DNA of 64,000 nt. Origin: Nesterenkonia sedimenti. Lineage in GTDB: Bacteria > Actinomycetota > Actinomycetes > Actinomycetales > Micrococcaceae. Position 1 is the first letter of the stretch; the number at the start of each line of letters is the position of its first letter. Shown here piece by piece: positions 33,800 to 43,567 of this stretch. Location of the stretch: positions 519,388 through 583,387 of the forward strand of contig NZ_JABAHY010000001.1 of NCBI RefSeq assembly GCF_012641515.1. The letters are read 5' to 3'. The translations under genes were made by a program, and so were the position numbers. The notes under the pieces were generated by a model. The model ran no database searches and was not told the origin of the DNA. It saw nothing but the letters and a program-made list of their open reading frames with translations.

Positions 33800-35271
33800 T
33801 ACCGGTAGTGGTCGGGCTTATAGGGCCCGGCGACATCGACGCCGAGGTAGTCAGCCTGTTCCTTGGTGAGTTCACTCAGCCGGGCACCGAGAGCATCCAG
33901 GTGGAGGCGGGCGACCTTCTCATCGAGCACCTTCGGCAGGGTGTAGACCTGGTTCTGGTAAGTGTCGTGACCGCTGTGTCCGGATTTATGGGATTTCGCG
34001 AACAGTTCGATCTGGGCGATGGTCTGGTTGGCAAAGGATGAGGACATCACGAAGGAGGGGTGTCCGGTGGCGTTGCCGAGGTTCAGCAGGCGGCCTTCAG
34101 AGAGCACAATGATGGATTTTCCGTTCTCGAAGACCCATTCATGCACCTGGGGTTTGATCTCGATCTTCTGAATCCCTGGGGTCTTCTCCAGTCCGGCCAT
34201 ATCAATCTCGTTGTCGAAGTGGCCGACATTGCCCACGATGGCCTTATCCCGCATCCGGGACATCTGCTCTGCGGAGATGATGTCCTTCCCTCCGGTGGAG
34301 GTGATGAAGATATGGCCCTCTTCGACGACGTCGTCGAGGGTTGCGACCTGGAATCCGTCCATGGCCGCCTGCAGGGCGTTGATGGGGTCGATTTCGGTGA
34401 CCACCACTCGTGCGCCCTGGCCGCGCAGCGCCTCGGCGGTTCCCTTGCCGACGTCACCGTATCCGCAGACCACGGCGGTCTTGCCGCCCAGCAGCACATC
34501 GGTGGCGCGCATAATGCCATCGGGCAGGGAGTGCCGGATGCCGTATTTATTGTCGAACTTCGATTTGGTCACTGAGTCGTTGACGTTGATCGCGGGGAAG
34601 AGCAGCCGCTCGTCCCGGGCCAGCTGGTAGAGCCGGTTGACCCCGGTGGTGGTCTCCTCGGTCACGCCTTTGAGCTCACCGGCGATTCCGGTCCAGCGCT
34701 GGGGGTTCTCGGCCAGGGAGTCGCGCAGGGTCTGCAGGATGATCCGGTATTCCTCGGGGTCCTCATCAGTTGCTGAGGGCACAGCCCCGGCTGCTTCGAA
34801 TGCGACACCCTTATGCACCAGCAGGGTCGCGTCCCCGCCGTCGTCGAGGATCATATTTGCGCCCTTGCTGGGGTCCTGGTCGACTCCGGGCCAGGCGAAG
34901 ATCTGGGTGGCAGTCCACCAGTACTCTTCGAGGGTTTCGTTCTTCCAGGCGAAGACGGGAACGCCCTGGGGGTCCTCCGGGGTGCCGTTGGGGCCGACGA
35001 CGACGGCCGCGGCGGCCTCGTCCTGGGTGGAGAAGATATTGCAGCTGGCCCAGCGCACCTCAGCACCGAGTGCGGTGAGGGTTTCGATGAGCACAGCGGT
35101 CTGCACGGTCATATGCAGGGAGCCGGCGATCCGCGCACCGGCCAGGGGCAGTTCCTCGGCGTATTCTTCACGCAGGGCCATCAGGCCGGGCATCTCATGT
35201 TCGGCCAGTCGGATCTGGTGGCGGCCTGCCTCGTGGAGGGAGATGTCGGCGATTTTGTAGTCAAAGCTCAT
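33796..35271 (-). CDS. sahH: Adenosylhomocysteinase
   Basis: SahH hydrolyses S-adenosylhomocysteine to adenosine and homocysteine, relieving inhibition of methyltransferases. The 491-residue protein has [14 protein letters not shown], the catalytic region [14 protein letters not shown] and the NAD-binding [20 protein letters not shown]. It ends HYRY, with the Lys-x-x-x-x-Tyr active-site tail (KPDHYRY). An insertion typical of actinobacterial SahH is present near residue 150. The Trm112-like gene ends 9 nt upstream, so the two form an operon. Confidence 0.97.
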   Translation of the reverse strand: MSFDYKIADISLHEAGRHQIRLAEHEMPGLMALREEYAEELPLAGARIAGSLHMTVQTAVLIETLTALGAEVRWASCNIFSTQDEAAAAVVVGPNGTPEDPQGVPVFAWKNETLEEYWWTATQIFAWPGVDQDPSKGANMILDDGGDATLLVHKGVAFEAAGAVPSATDEDPEEYRIILQTLRDSLAENPQRWTGIAGELKGVTEETTTGVNRLYQLARDERLLFPAINVNDSVTKSKFDNKYGIRHSLPDGIMRATDVLLGGKTAVVCGYGDVGKGTAEALRGQGARVVVTEIDPINALQAAMDGFQVATLDDVVEEGHIFITSTGGKDIISAEQMSRMRDKAIVGNVGHFDNEIDMAGLEKTPGIQKIEIKPQVHEWVFENGKSIIVLSEGRLLNLGNATGHPSFVMSSSFANQTIAQIELFAKSHKSGHSGHDTYQNQVYTLPKVLDEKVARLHLDALGARLSELTKEQADYLGVDVAGPYKPDHYRY

Positions 35272-35280
35272 AGGTGGTGG

Positions 35281-35445
35281 TCATCCGTTCGGTAGAAGTT
35301 TGGGCACACCCTGGTCAATGGGGTACCGACGGGCGGGATCGTCCACGGTGACCAGTTCCGAGCCCTCCTGTGTGAGGCGGCTGCCGGTGACCGGGCAGCG
35401 CAGGATTTCCAGGACAGCAGGGTCAAGCTGCGGTGATGCGGGCAT
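35281..35445 (-). CDS. Trm112-like small zinc-ribbon-type protein
   Basis: The 54-residue protein begins MPASPQLDPAVLEILRCPV and ends YPIDQGVPKLLPNG, the Trm112p pattern. Only one Cys remains (Cys17), so zinc binding is unlikely. Eukaryotic and archaeal Trm112 activates SAM-dependent methyltransferases; the position directly before sahH fits a methylation theme, by inference. TAGGCT lies 6 nt before the ATG, consistent with leaderless expression. Confidence 0.82.
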   Translation of the reverse strand: MPASPQLDPAVLEILRCPVTGSRLTQEGSELVTVDDPARRYPIDQGVPKLLPNG

Positions 35446-35492
35446 AGTCCAAGCCTACAAGGCACAGGGCCCTGGTCAGAGCCGGCGGCGGT

Positions 35493-35858
35493 TCAGCGCA
35501 GCAGGTGCAGGTTTCCTCGGGATACCCCGGAGGAGGCGCCCTCCGGTGGGGTCAGCTTCTGGGGCGCCTGACGGGCGGCCGGGGCTTCGGGTTCGGGCTG
35601 GTCGCGCACGGCATCGGCCAGGGCCAGGAGGTCGCCGTCGTCGTCGGGGTTCTTCCGCTCGTAGTCCAGTCGCAGCACTTCCCAGCCGCGGGGAGCGTTG
35701 ACGGAGTCGGCGTGGTCGCCGCAGAGGTCATAGGTATGCGGTTCGGCATAGACGCTGATCGGCCCGACCACCACCGTGGAGTCGGCATAGGAGTAGGTCA
35801 GGGTTGCCACTGCCGGTTTCCCGCAGCTGGACTTGGTGCATCGGCGCTTGGAATCCAC
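35493..35858 (-). CDS. DUF3499 family protein
   Basis: The 121-residue protein starts with a zinc-ribbon-like region (RRCTKSSCGKPAVATLTYSY, then DLCGDHAD), the DUF3499 signature, followed by a low-complexity acidic tail. The family is confined to actinobacteria and has no known function. TAGGCT lies 8 nt before the GTG. In related genomes as I recall them, a phosphomannomutase gene separates DUF3499 from the Trm112-like gene; here only 47 nt do. Confidence 0.85.
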   Translation of the reverse strand: MDSKRRCTKSSCGKPAVATLTYSYADSTVVVGPISVYAEPHTYDLCGDHADSVNAPRGWEVLRLDYERKNPDDDGDLLALADAVRDQPEPEAPAARQAPQKLTPPEGASSGVSRGNLHLLR

Positions 35859-35921
35859 AGCCTCAGAGCCTACCCAGCCGGCACCCAGATTCGGCGGACC
35901 TCATCATCAGCCGTGTCTGGT

Positions 35922-36424
35922 TCAGTCCTCGATCTCGGCCAGTTGGTCTTCGATGTACTCGGCGATTTCATCCAGGCTGTTGCGGATGACTTCGGCGTCG
36001 GTTCCTTCACTGTGGAGGGTGACGGTGGTGTGTTCGCCGTAGACGCCGGCCAGTACGCCTGTGACTTCGCCGCGGTCAGTCTCCTGGAGCCAGCCGGTCA
36101 TCTCGCCTGCTTCGAGGTCATCGACCTCCGCGTCCTCCAATCGCTCGCGGCAGATGCGTTCGTAGTTCTCCCGTTCTTCGACCGGGAAGGCAATGGCTGG
36201 ATTATCTGCGATCTCGCCGTCCTCTGCCCAGTCGTCATACTGGTTGTGGAGCCCCTCAGCCTGATAAGTCTGCTGTTCCACGAACTCCGCAGTTTCTACG
36301 CCGTAGTCCCCGCCCTCGCTGTAAGCCCTGGGCTCGTATTCATCCCCGGATAATCGGAACCGCAGGCCGTCAAACCCAGAATTCCAACTACTCCAGCGGC
36401 TACCCACCCTGCTTTTCGATTCAT
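35922..36424 (-). pseudogene. Lipoprotein gene with a one-base frameshift after the lipobox
   Basis: The ATG overlaps the stop of the upstream lipoprotein gene (ATGA) and encodes a clear lipoprotein signal ending GILGLTACGSDYPG. The frame is then lost at a run of four C (36344-36347). The rest of the protein, DEYEPRAYSEGG onward to AEYIEDQLAEIED, continues in another frame for about 140 residues. Adding one base to the run restores a single lipoprotein of about 167 residues. The remaining sequence keeps coding-like composition, so either a recent mutation or a sequencing error is possible. Confidence 0.72.
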
Positions 36425-36798
36425 ATCTCTAGGACTTCTACAGTCCCGTCAGTCTCCTCGAGGCAGGCTATCGAATACTCAGCGTATCGATCTCGTCCCA
36501 GATCCAGAAGGGGGTCAGCTGAGCGGATGCGAATGTCCACCACTGATGAGTCCTCACCGGGGTAGGTGATGCTGCCCGAGGTTCGGATCTTTTCGGACTC
36601 ATCCGCTTGGTAGTCGTCATAAAGTTCATCGACCATTCGATCTGCATCGAATCCCTCCGGCAGCGACACTGGCACAGTAAGGAGCTCCTCCACCTCTTCC
36701 TCGGTCAGTACTCGCTCGGGGGCGCTGTCACCACAGGCACTGAGAGCCAGCACTCCCCCGAATCCGGCAGCTACCGCCAGGTTTCTCCGTTCCTTCAT
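36421..36798 (-). CDS. Small lipoprotein of unknown function
   Basis: The 125-residue product has a lipoprotein signal with lipobox LSAC (Cys22), followed by an acidic domain with no family I recognise. It overlaps the next lipoprotein gene by 4 nt, so the two likely work together on the outer face of the membrane. TAGGCT sits 7 nt before the ATG and there is no ribosome-binding site, so a leaderless transcript is likely. Confidence 0.8.
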   Translation of the reverse strand: MKERRNLAVAAGFGGVLALSACGDSAPERVLTEEEVEELLTVPVSLPEGFDADRMVDELYDDYQADESEKIRTSGSITYPGEDSSVVDIRIRSADPLLDLGRDRYAEYSIACLEETDGTVEVLEI

Positions 36799-36841
36799 GC
36801 ATGTCAGCCTACGAAGGAAATTTGGAGGTTTCTGGACGGTT

Positions 36842-38653
36842 CTAGGGAACTAGCCACATGGGAACATATTGAGTCAGAGAGCCGATGGGGTTCAGTCCAA
36901 TACTGGTGAACTGTCCTTGGGAGTCCACGGCGAGAATCCCGCCATAGGCCTCACCCTCGACATCAGTCACAACCAGCGCGAAGACCTCATCCAAACCGGC
37001 ATCCTCTGCCTGCTCGGCGAGCTCATCAATCTCCACTACCGCACTGGTACCGGGAAGGATCTCCGCACTGAGCTCCTCTGAGGCATTGCCCGCCGCATCG
37101 AAGAGCCGGTAGGTCACCTCAGCGGGAGTTTCACCTGGTGGGGCCAACAGGCGAAGTTCACCCTCAGCCGCCTGGGGGAACAGAGCCCCAGAACCCTCTT
37201 GGAGTCCCTCCACCGGCGCAGTCCAACTGAAGTCAGGGGCGGGTTCCCCCTCATCCTCCTGAGGTTCCAGGGGTTCGCCGGTGATCGGATCGAGCTCGGT
37301 CTCTTCCTCCTCGACCTCCACTGCTTCACCGTCACCGGCGCTGCGCACTGCCGAATACAGCGGCTGATCGGAGTTCATGATCAGCTCATAGGTGCCGGTT
37401 TCCAGACCATGCAGCCCCAGCACCGAGACCTGCCCCGGGTCCAGGTGGAAGACCCCGGGTGTCTCCGTGGCGGCCTGACCGTTCTGGTTATAGGCCTGCA
37501 GCTCCACGGTCACAACTTCATCGCTGGGATTGTGGAACCAGAGCTCGGGGTCCCGCTCCGGATGCCCCACCGGAACTCCCAAGTGGTGATGCTGCTGACG
37601 AGGTTCCGCCTGCCCGCTGAGCAGTTCGGTGCCTTCACCGGTGCCGCCATCGGCCCGAGAAGACTGAAGATGCGCGGCCACCGGGGCTCCGGTAGCAGCA
37701 ACCTCTACAGCAAGGGAGTTCTCACCATCGGTGAGTGCGGCCATATTCACCGTGCGCACAGAATCCGCCGGCACCAAGAGGCTGGTCCGGCCGAGATCGC
37801 CCGTTGCTCCCTCGGGGCTGTAGGTGGTGACCTCCACGGTGGCGTCCCGGTCATAGGGATTCGCCAGGGTCAGCAGGGAGTTCGCTCCGGAACCGGTCTC
37901 CGGTCCCAGGAACCACTGATTGCGCTGAGGCTCAACACATTCGGCTGCCGCCAGCCCGGTCACGGCACCGGAATCGGCCTGGTAGGTCAGCCCACTCAGG
38001 GCCGCCGGGGCATCCTCAGGGGCGACCTCCTCCAGAGTCTGCACCTGCAGAACCGTGGAACCTGGACCCTCATCCTGAGCCAAAGGCGTGAGACTGCGTT
38101 CAGCCAGTGTAGCGGCGTCGTCGTTCTCTGAATCCTCACCAGCCTCGGTAATGGACTCGGCCTCCCCACGTCCTTCTTGGGTCAGTGGGACCCAGTCGGA
38201 GGCGGGGGTGCGCCCATCGGCGGCGGCGAAGAGCAGCCCGAGGCGCTGCAGCTGCGCGGAATCGTCCCGGTCGTCGTACTCCAGCACACCCTGTTCACTG
38301 AGACTGTCCGGCTCACCGGGCATAGGTGGGCAGACCAGTCGCTGCGGAACCGCCGGGGCTGGTTCGTAATGCGCCGAGACGGCCGACGGCTGGGAGGCGC
38401 CCCCATTGATGAACTCCAGTCCGGCCGAACCTGCACCTGCGGCGATGATGCCAAGGCCGACGACAACGGCGCCTATCTGGCCCACCCGGTTGCCGCTGGT
38501 CTGCTCCTGTTTGGCTTCCAGCTCCTGGCGTTTCTCCTCGGGGAGTTTGGCCAGCTTCTCCTCTTGGCGGGCAGCACGCTGTTCCTGACGGGCCTGCTGT
38601 TTGCGCAGCTTCCGCTGGGCGCGGATATGCTTTTTGACCTTATTGGGGCTCAT
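36842..38653 (-). CDS. DUF5719 family secreted/anchored protein
   Basis: The 603-residue protein has a highly basic, Gln-rich cytoplasmic N-terminus (about 55 residues), a single membrane helix (VGQIGAVVVGLGIIAAGAG) and a large external beta-rich domain with several NPYDRDATVEVTTYSPEG-type immunoglobulin-like units, as in DUF5719. It is translationally coupled (ATGA) to the giant GT2 gene upstream. The pair is conserved in Micrococcales as I recall, and presumably acts in the assembly of a surface polysaccharide. Confidence 0.87.
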   Translation of the reverse strand: MSPNKVKKHIRAQRKLRKQQARQEQRAARQEEKLAKLPEEKRQELEAKQEQTSGNRVGQIGAVVVGLGIIAAGAGSAGLEFINGGASQPSAVSAHYEPAPAVPQRLVCPPMPGEPDSLSEQGVLEYDDRDDSAQLQRLGLLFAAADGRTPASDWVPLTQEGRGEAESITEAGEDSENDDAATLAERSLTPLAQDEGPGSTVLQVQTLEEVAPEDAPAALSGLTYQADSGAVTGLAAAECVEPQRNQWFLGPETGSGANSLLTLANPYDRDATVEVTTYSPEGATGDLGRTSLLVPADSVRTVNMAALTDGENSLAVEVAATGAPVAAHLQSSRADGGTGEGTELLSGQAEPRQQHHHLGVPVGHPERDPELWFHNPSDEVVTVELQAYNQNGQAATETPGVFHLDPGQVSVLGLHGLETGTYELIMNSDQPLYSAVRSAGDGEAVEVEEEETELDPITGEPLEPQEDEGEPAPDFSWTAPVEGLQEGSGALFPQAAEGELRLLAPPGETPAEVTYRLFDAAGNASEELSAEILPGTSAVVEIDELAEQAEDAGLDEVFALVVTDVEGEAYGGILAVDSQGQFTSIGLNPIGSLTQYVPMWLVP

Positions 38654-41600
38654 GCCTTCACCTCCCCGGCGGTGACCTGTTGGAGCCGCCAGCTGCGTGG
38701 CAGGGGCAGGGCCACCAGCAGGAAGATCAGCAGAACTCCGGCCACACCGATCAGGATGGGGTACTGGAACTGGGAGTTATGGCTGATGCTCAGCTGTCCC
38801 TGAAGCTCCCCGGAGGTCGCCTCCGCGGGAAGGTGGAACTGCCGGATCCAGCCCAGTTCCTCAGGATCCACATCGAGACTGTGTGGAGTCACCGGGCGGA
38901 GGCGGTCGCCGTCGAGCTCTGCATGCCAGCCGGCAGCTCGTTCAGCGGCGATCTCTACGTAGTAGTCCTGCCCTTCCTCCAGCGTCAGGGTGCTGCCATC
39001 AGCGGTGGTGACCTCGCTGAGGTCGAGGTTGAGCTGGTTGTTCTGGCTTGGCAGCAGTGCCACTGGTTCGCCCTCGGCGGTGACGATACGCGCCCAGGCA
39101 GTTCCGGTTCCGGAGATTCCGCCGGCTGTGGCCAGCCCTTCGGCTGGGCCAGGATCCAGGCGCCAGAGATTGCCGAAGCCAGTTTCACCCACCGGGACGA
39201 GACCCTCGGAGGTATCGGCTGCTCGGCTCAGCGCAGTGCCCTGTTCCACCAGGACATAACCAATGCCCAGCTCTGCCATCAGGGGACTGACCTCATCGGA
39301 GCCGGGGATCACCAGCGCCGCGAGCAGTTCGGCCAGGCGCTCCTGGGTGCGGTCCAGTTCGCTGGCTGGCTGCGGTGGCTGCTCGGGGTCTGTCAGACCG
39401 GGGATATCGGTGGCCAGCAGGGGCAGATCATCTACCTCGGCCGCAGTGCGCACCTTATCCAAGGTCTTGCCGCTGCCGGAGACGATCTCTGCGGTGAGAC
39501 CACCGCCGGGGGTGCTGTTGAGCACCAGGGTGCGCAGATTGGCTGGGCCGGTGCCCTGATCTGCCGCAGTGGCCGGCAGAGAACGGGTCTGACCGGGTTG
39601 GATCAGCACCTCTTGGCTGTTCACCGCAGTGACGGTCTTCTCATCCAGTGTGGAGTTGGGCAGCAGCCGGGGTGCGGCCCAGAGCACGGCTGAGGCGAAG
39701 ATCGCCAGAATCAGGAGGGTCGTGGCCACCGGCGCGAAGATCCCGCCGAGGGAGGATTCGGCAGCAGTGGAGGTGTGCAGGGCACTGAGCCCGGCTGCGA
39801 TGAGGCATAGCGCCAGGGCGGAGACCACCGGGCCGATATTGGCCGGGACGAGCTCACCGGCGACATCTCCTGTAGTGGCCCTGGCCGCCAGGGCAGAGTA
39901 GCCAAGGAGACCACAGCTGGTGAGTCCCGCAGTGAGTACGAGGCCGCGGCGACCCACTGCCAAAAGCGCCAGCAGCGCGATGACCAGCAGAGGGGCTCCC
40001 AGAAGCAGTGCCATGCGTAGAGACCAGAAGTCATCGCCCAATTCTGGGGGCAGCCAGGCGAGGTTGCCGTCGCCGCCGGTGCCGGGCAGGCCCTCTCGCG
40101 GGGTGAAGTAGTGGGAGAAGCCCAGCAGCTGCTGCCAGATCGCCGCCGGTGCTCCGGCTTCGCTGGTGGGCAGCAGTCTTCCCGGCTCAGAGAGCAGGGC
40201 CGCCAGGAGGTTTCCGCCACGGTCCACAGTGGAGATCACCATGGGCCCGAAGACCACCAGGGCCGGGATGGGCAGCAGCCACAGGACCCGTCCGGAGCGG
40301 CCCAGCAGCAGGGCGGCGATCACACAGCCCAGCACCACCGGCACCAGAAGGATGGGGGCGGCGGCCGTAACAGCCGCAAGCAGCAGGGCCGCGGCGGCGG
40401 CAGCTTCACGTCCAACGCTGAGTCCCCGGCGAGCCCGAACGGCTTTGACCGTGGCCAGCACTGCCAGCGGCAGCAGAATATGAGCCAGCACAGGACCGAT
40501 CCGTCCCTGGCCCACTGCGGTGTGCAGTCCCGGCAGCAGTGCCCAGATGGCGGCTGCGATCACCCGGTGGAAGGTCCTGGGACTCCACAGTCCTGCGGCC
40601 CACCAGGCAGTCAGGGCGCTGAGCGGGGCGGCCAGGATCATCACCCACAACAGCACCGCTGAGGCATGGCCGAGGCTCAGCACTGAGAGGATCAGCAGCA
40701 CCAGGTTGAAGGGGTCTGCTGCGGCGCGTTCGCCCAGGGAATCGGAGACCAGGAAGCTCAGGCTCTGCTGCCAGACCTCGAAGAGTCCTCCGGCCGGGAG
40801 GGCCGCTCCCCCGCTGAGTGCGGGGCTGGTCAGCAGTTCACGGAAGCCGAAGAGGGAGACCCCGGCCAGGAACGCGACCACCAGCAGCAGTCCGAGTTTG
40901 TCCTCTCGCCGCCGAGAAACCGGAGCCGTGCCGTGGCCGCCGGGCTTGTCTTGGGCGTGTTCGCCGACAGTCTCTGCGGTGATGTCCCGTCGACGCTGGG
41001 CCCGCAGTTGGGTCGGTGTGAGTTCCTCTGCCTGGGGCAGGGGTTTCTCATCAGCGGCCTCCTGCCGCCCCGGTGTGTTCTTTCTGCTCAGGGCTGCTCG
41101 GTAGCCGATCTTGCGGAACCGACGGATATGCCAGATGGAGCCTAGGTTCAGCAGGGCCGCGGCAGCTGTCAGGAACTGCCCGGCGGCCAGCCCTGGGGCT
41201 TTGCAGACCACCACGGCGAACAGCCGCAGCAGGGCGCTGAACCACATACCCAACCAGAGGAAGGGCACCGCGGCCGGAGATGCCTCGGAGAGCCTGGCGC
41301 GGATCTGGCTGCGCCGTTGGGCAGCAGGCAGCCAGAGGGTGCCGCCGAGCCGGTGCAGGACATCGCGTTTGGGCGGATCAGTGCGGTAGACCCTGGCGGT
41401 GGGCTCCAGCACGATATGGGTGCCGGTCTCCCGGGCTCGGGCACAGAACTCAGCGGCAGCGTAGTGGTCGGAGAGTTCTGGGTTGAAGCCTCCCAGACTG
41501 CCCAGGACTGAAGCTCGGATGAGCATGCCGTGGGCTGGGACCGCGGGGACGTCGTCGCGCCCGTTGTACTGCCCCTGGTCCAGTTCCATGGGTTCAGTGC

Positions 41601-42102
41601 GGGTGAGGACTTCCCCAGATCGGGTCTGCCACAGTCCGGCGCTGACCAGCCGTGCCTCTTGGCCGATGGGTTCGTGTAGCTCTTTGGCACCGATGATGCC
41701 GATCTGACTGTGGGTCTGTTCGTCCTGGACGGTGAACAGTCGCTCTTCGAGACGCTCCAGCGCGTCTGGTGCTGGGACTGTGCCGGCGGGCAGGATCCAC
41801 AGCCACTGGTAGCGGGGGGTGAACCCCTCACCCAGCTGGCGTTCGAGGTTCCGCCACAGCTGAGTGTTCTGGGCTCCGCCGGGTCCTGGTGGGCTCAGTG
41901 TTCTGCGGGCGTGCTGACGGTCGGTGATCAGCCCCGAGCGCAGCGATCGGGACAGGTCCTGAACCCCCGAGTAATTGGGGGAACTCAGTTCGATGATCTG
42001 GTCGGGCTGGCGGGTCTGTTCCCCGAGGGCGGCAGACGTAAAACCGCCGCCATCATGCAGAACGACGGCGGCGATGCGGATCTGAGCAGCGGGGCTGCTC
42101 AC
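38650..42102 (-). CDS. Giant membrane glycosyltransferase (GT2 family)
   Basis: The 1150-residue protein begins with a GT2-like nucleotide-sugar domain (about 1-290; IRIAAVVLHDGGGF, WLWILPAGTVP in place of the DXD-type acceptor loop). A pair of hydrophobic helices follows, then a basic loop, then about ten more membrane helices, and finally an external beta-rich domain and a last helix before LPLPRSWRL. Such proteins build cell-wall glycans from lipid-linked sugars. The GTG start has GGGAGGG upstream. DUF5719 follows by 4-nt overlap. Confidence 0.9.
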   Translation of the reverse strand: MSSPAAQIRIAAVVLHDGGGFTSAALGEQTRQPDQIIELSSPNYSGVQDLSRSLRSGLITDRQHARRTLSPPGPGGAQNTQLWRNLERQLGEGFTPRYQWLWILPAGTVPAPDALERLEERLFTVQDEQTHSQIGIIGAKELHEPIGQEARLVSAGLWQTRSGEVLTRTEPMELDQGQYNGRDDVPAVPAHGMLIRASVLGSLGGFNPELSDHYAAAEFCARARETGTHIVLEPTARVYRTDPPKRDVLHRLGGTLWLPAAQRRSQIRARLSEASPAAVPFLWLGMWFSALLRLFAVVVCKAPGLAAGQFLTAAAALLNLGSIWHIRRFRKIGYRAALSRKNTPGRQEAADEKPLPQAEELTPTQLRAQRRRDITAETVGEHAQDKPGGHGTAPVSRRREDKLGLLLVVAFLAGVSLFGFRELLTSPALSGGAALPAGGLFEVWQQSLSFLVSDSLGERAAADPFNLVLLILSVLSLGHASAVLLWVMILAAPLSALTAWWAAGLWSPRTFHRVIAAAIWALLPGLHTAVGQGRIGPVLAHILLPLAVLATVKAVRARRGLSVGREAAAAAALLLAAVTAAAPILLVPVVLGCVIAALLLGRSGRVLWLLPIPALVVFGPMVISTVDRGGNLLAALLSEPGRLLPTSEAGAPAAIWQQLLGFSHYFTPREGLPGTGGDGNLAWLPPELGDDFWSLRMALLLGAPLLVIALLALLAVGRRGLVLTAGLTSCGLLGYSALAARATTGDVAGELVPANIGPVVSALALCLIAAGLSALHTSTAAESSLGGIFAPVATTLLILAIFASAVLWAAPRLLPNSTLDEKTVTAVNSQEVLIQPGQTRSLPATAADQGTGPANLRTLVLNSTPGGGLTAEIVSGSGKTLDKVRTAAEVDDLPLLATDIPGLTDPEQPPQPASELDRTQERLAELLAALVIPGSDEVSPLMAELGIGYVLVEQGTALSRAADTSEGLVPVGETGFGNLWRLDPGPAEGLATAGGISGTGTAWARIVTAEGEPVALLPSQNNQLNLDLSEVTTADGSTLTLEEGQDYYVEIAAERAAGWHAELDGDRLRPVTPHSLDVDPEELGWIRQFHLPAEATSGELQGQLSISHNSQFQYPILIGVAGVLLIFLLVALPLPRSWRLQQVTAGEVKA

Positions 42103-42135
42103 CTATTGACCCTCCCTTGGATGTGCTGCCGGCAC

Positions 42136-42681
42136 CTACCGTGCTCGTTTCTTCAGCTTGCGGCGCTCCCGTTCGGAGAGTCCGCCCCAAATGCCGAATC
42201 GCTCGTCATTGGCCAGTGCGTAGTCCAGGCATTCCTGTTTGACAGTGCAGGCTGCGCAGACCTTTTTGGCGTCCCGAGTGGATCCGCCCTTCTCGGGGAA
42301 GAATGCCTCGGGATCGGTCTGGGCGCAGAGAGCGTCGACCTGCCAGGCCAGTTCGCCCTCGATCTGCTCGGCCGGGATGAGTGTGGGAATGCCGAGCCAG
42401 ACGGAGTCCGCATTGGTCTGTTCATCGGACTCAGCGCGGCGGGAAGGCGCCTCGCTCAGGGCGGTGACAGTGCCATTGCTCTGCTGTGACTCCGCGGCTT
42501 CGGCGGCGGCCAGGAACGCAGTTGCCTGGTCGTCCAGAGACTTGCCGTGCTCCAGCTTCTCGGCCGCAGAGGGGTCAGCGGGGTCGACGAACCAGTCCGA
42601 GGGAACATCGAGCCCGCTGCTGCGGGCAGGTGTCTCGTCCTGCTCGGGGCTGATCTTACTCAGCCGCTGTGCCTTCCCCAT
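42136..42681 (-). CDS. WhiB-family iron-sulfur transcriptional regulator
   Basis: The 181-residue protein ends with a canonical WhiB domain: Cys119, Cys142, Cys145 and Cys151 for a [4Fe-4S] cluster, GIWGG at 164-168, and a basic C-terminus KLKKRAR for DNA contact. About 110 residues precede the domain, far more than in typical WhiB1/WhiB2 (85-130 total). WhiB proteins bind sigma-A region 4 and sense redox or NO. The ATG is set by GGGAGG. A good promoter lies upstream, with a leader of about 60 nt. Confidence 0.94.
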   Translation of the reverse strand: MGKAQRLSKISPEQDETPARSSGLDVPSDWFVDPADPSAAEKLEHGKSLDDQATAFLAAAEAAESQQSNGTVTALSEAPSRRAESDEQTNADSVWLGIPTLIPAEQIEGELAWQVDALCAQTDPEAFFPEKGGSTRDAKKVCAACTVKQECLDYALANDERFGIWGGLSERERRKLKKRAR

Positions 42682-42747
42682 GATGTGGGCCTCCCCCAAT
42701 GCGCATCCAACGCGTATCTGGTTCGTATCGGTCAATGTCTGCACCTA

Positions 42748-42777
42748 ATTACACTGGTGTGAGTAAACATTCGTCAA
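42748..42777 (-). promoter_or_regulatory. Promoter of the whiB gene
   Basis: On the minus strand, TTGACG (42777-42772) and TGTAAT (42753-42748) are spaced by 18 nt. The spacer contains TTTACTCAC, which with CACCAGTGTAA makes an imperfect inverted repeat that may bind a regulator. Confidence 0.55.
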
Positions 42778-42868
42778 GTGCCTTCGGCGCGTCGCCCAAC
42801 ACCGGGCGTGGCGCGAAAATCCGCCTAACGACGCCGCGACCTGCAGTTTCGGCGGGAGGAGTCGAATA

Positions 42869-43567
42869 ATGAGTCCGCTTACCCTGGGAAGCTCGTCAGG
42901 AAAAGTTCCCACAGATTTTACCGAGCTGCTTGATCACCTGGGATCCCGGCCCCAGCCTGCCGTTGTTCACTATGCCGCCGCAGACACCCGTGTTGAGCTC
43001 TCGGGACAGGTTCTGGCCAATTGGGTCACCAAGCTCATCGGGCTCTTCAACGAGGAGTATGACCTCACCGAAGGCGATGAGGTGCTCATCGACGCTCCCC
43101 CGCATTGGAAGGCGGCAGCAGCCAGTCTGGCCGCCGGGGCCATGGGCGCGGAGGTCGCGCTGGGCTCAGAGGGCTGGCCTGAGGCCGCCGTCGTCGTTAC
43201 TGACCAGCCGTTGAGCTGGGTGGATTCGGACACCTTGGGTGACGCGGAGCTGGCCGCGCTCTCCTTGGGCATGCTGGACTCCTCCTTCGAGGAAGCCACC
43301 GGCGAGGAGATCCCGGCCTGGGTGCTGGATGTCTCCGCGGAGGTGCGTCAGCATCCTGATCAGCTGCTGATGCCGCTGCCTGAGGTTCCTCTGCCGGCTG
43401 CGGCGAACACCGGCGGCGAGCAGGGGCCACTGCTGCTGACCGAGTGGTCGCCGGAGAGTAATGATCGGATGCTGGGCACCTGGGCCCAGGGCGGCGTCGT
43501 CGTCCTCACTGATGGTCAGCCGGATGCAGAACTGGCCGAGCTGATCCGCAGCAACGAGGGTGTTTAG
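42869..43567 (+). CDS. TIGR03089 family protein (truncated AMP-binding-like)
   Basis: The 232-residue protein corresponds to the actinobacterial TIGR03089 family, which resembles the N-terminal part of acyl-AMP ligases (GDEVLIDAPPHWKAAAASLAAGAMGAEV) but lacks the P-loop and catalytic Lys. It is therefore unlikely to be a ligase by itself. The family is usually next to GtrA or LCP genes, suggesting a role in envelope assembly. GGGAGGAG precedes the ATG. The stop overlaps that of gtrA. Confidence 0.86.
   Translation: MSPLTLGSSSGKVPTDFTELLDHLGSRPQPAVVHYAAADTRVELSGQVLANWVTKLIGLFNEEYDLTEGDEVLIDAPPHWKAAAASLAAGAMGAEVALGSEGWPEAAVVVTDQPLSWVDSDTLGDAELAALSLGMLDSSFEEATGEEIPAWVLDVSAEVRQHPDQLLMPLPEVPLPAAANTGGEQGPLLLTEWSPESNDRMLGTWAQGGVVVLTDGQPDAELAELIRSNEGV

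Noticed and set aside
35268..35465. 65-codon minus-strand frame over the Trm112-like gene
   Set aside because: It is in the wrong frame. The frame starting at 35445 gives a Trm112p-type sequence and has TAGGCT 6 nt before its ATG.
35446..35492. SAH or SAM riboswitch ahead of the Trm112-sahH operon
   Set aside because: Only 47 nt are available, the first gene appears leaderless, and no known riboswitch pairing is visible.
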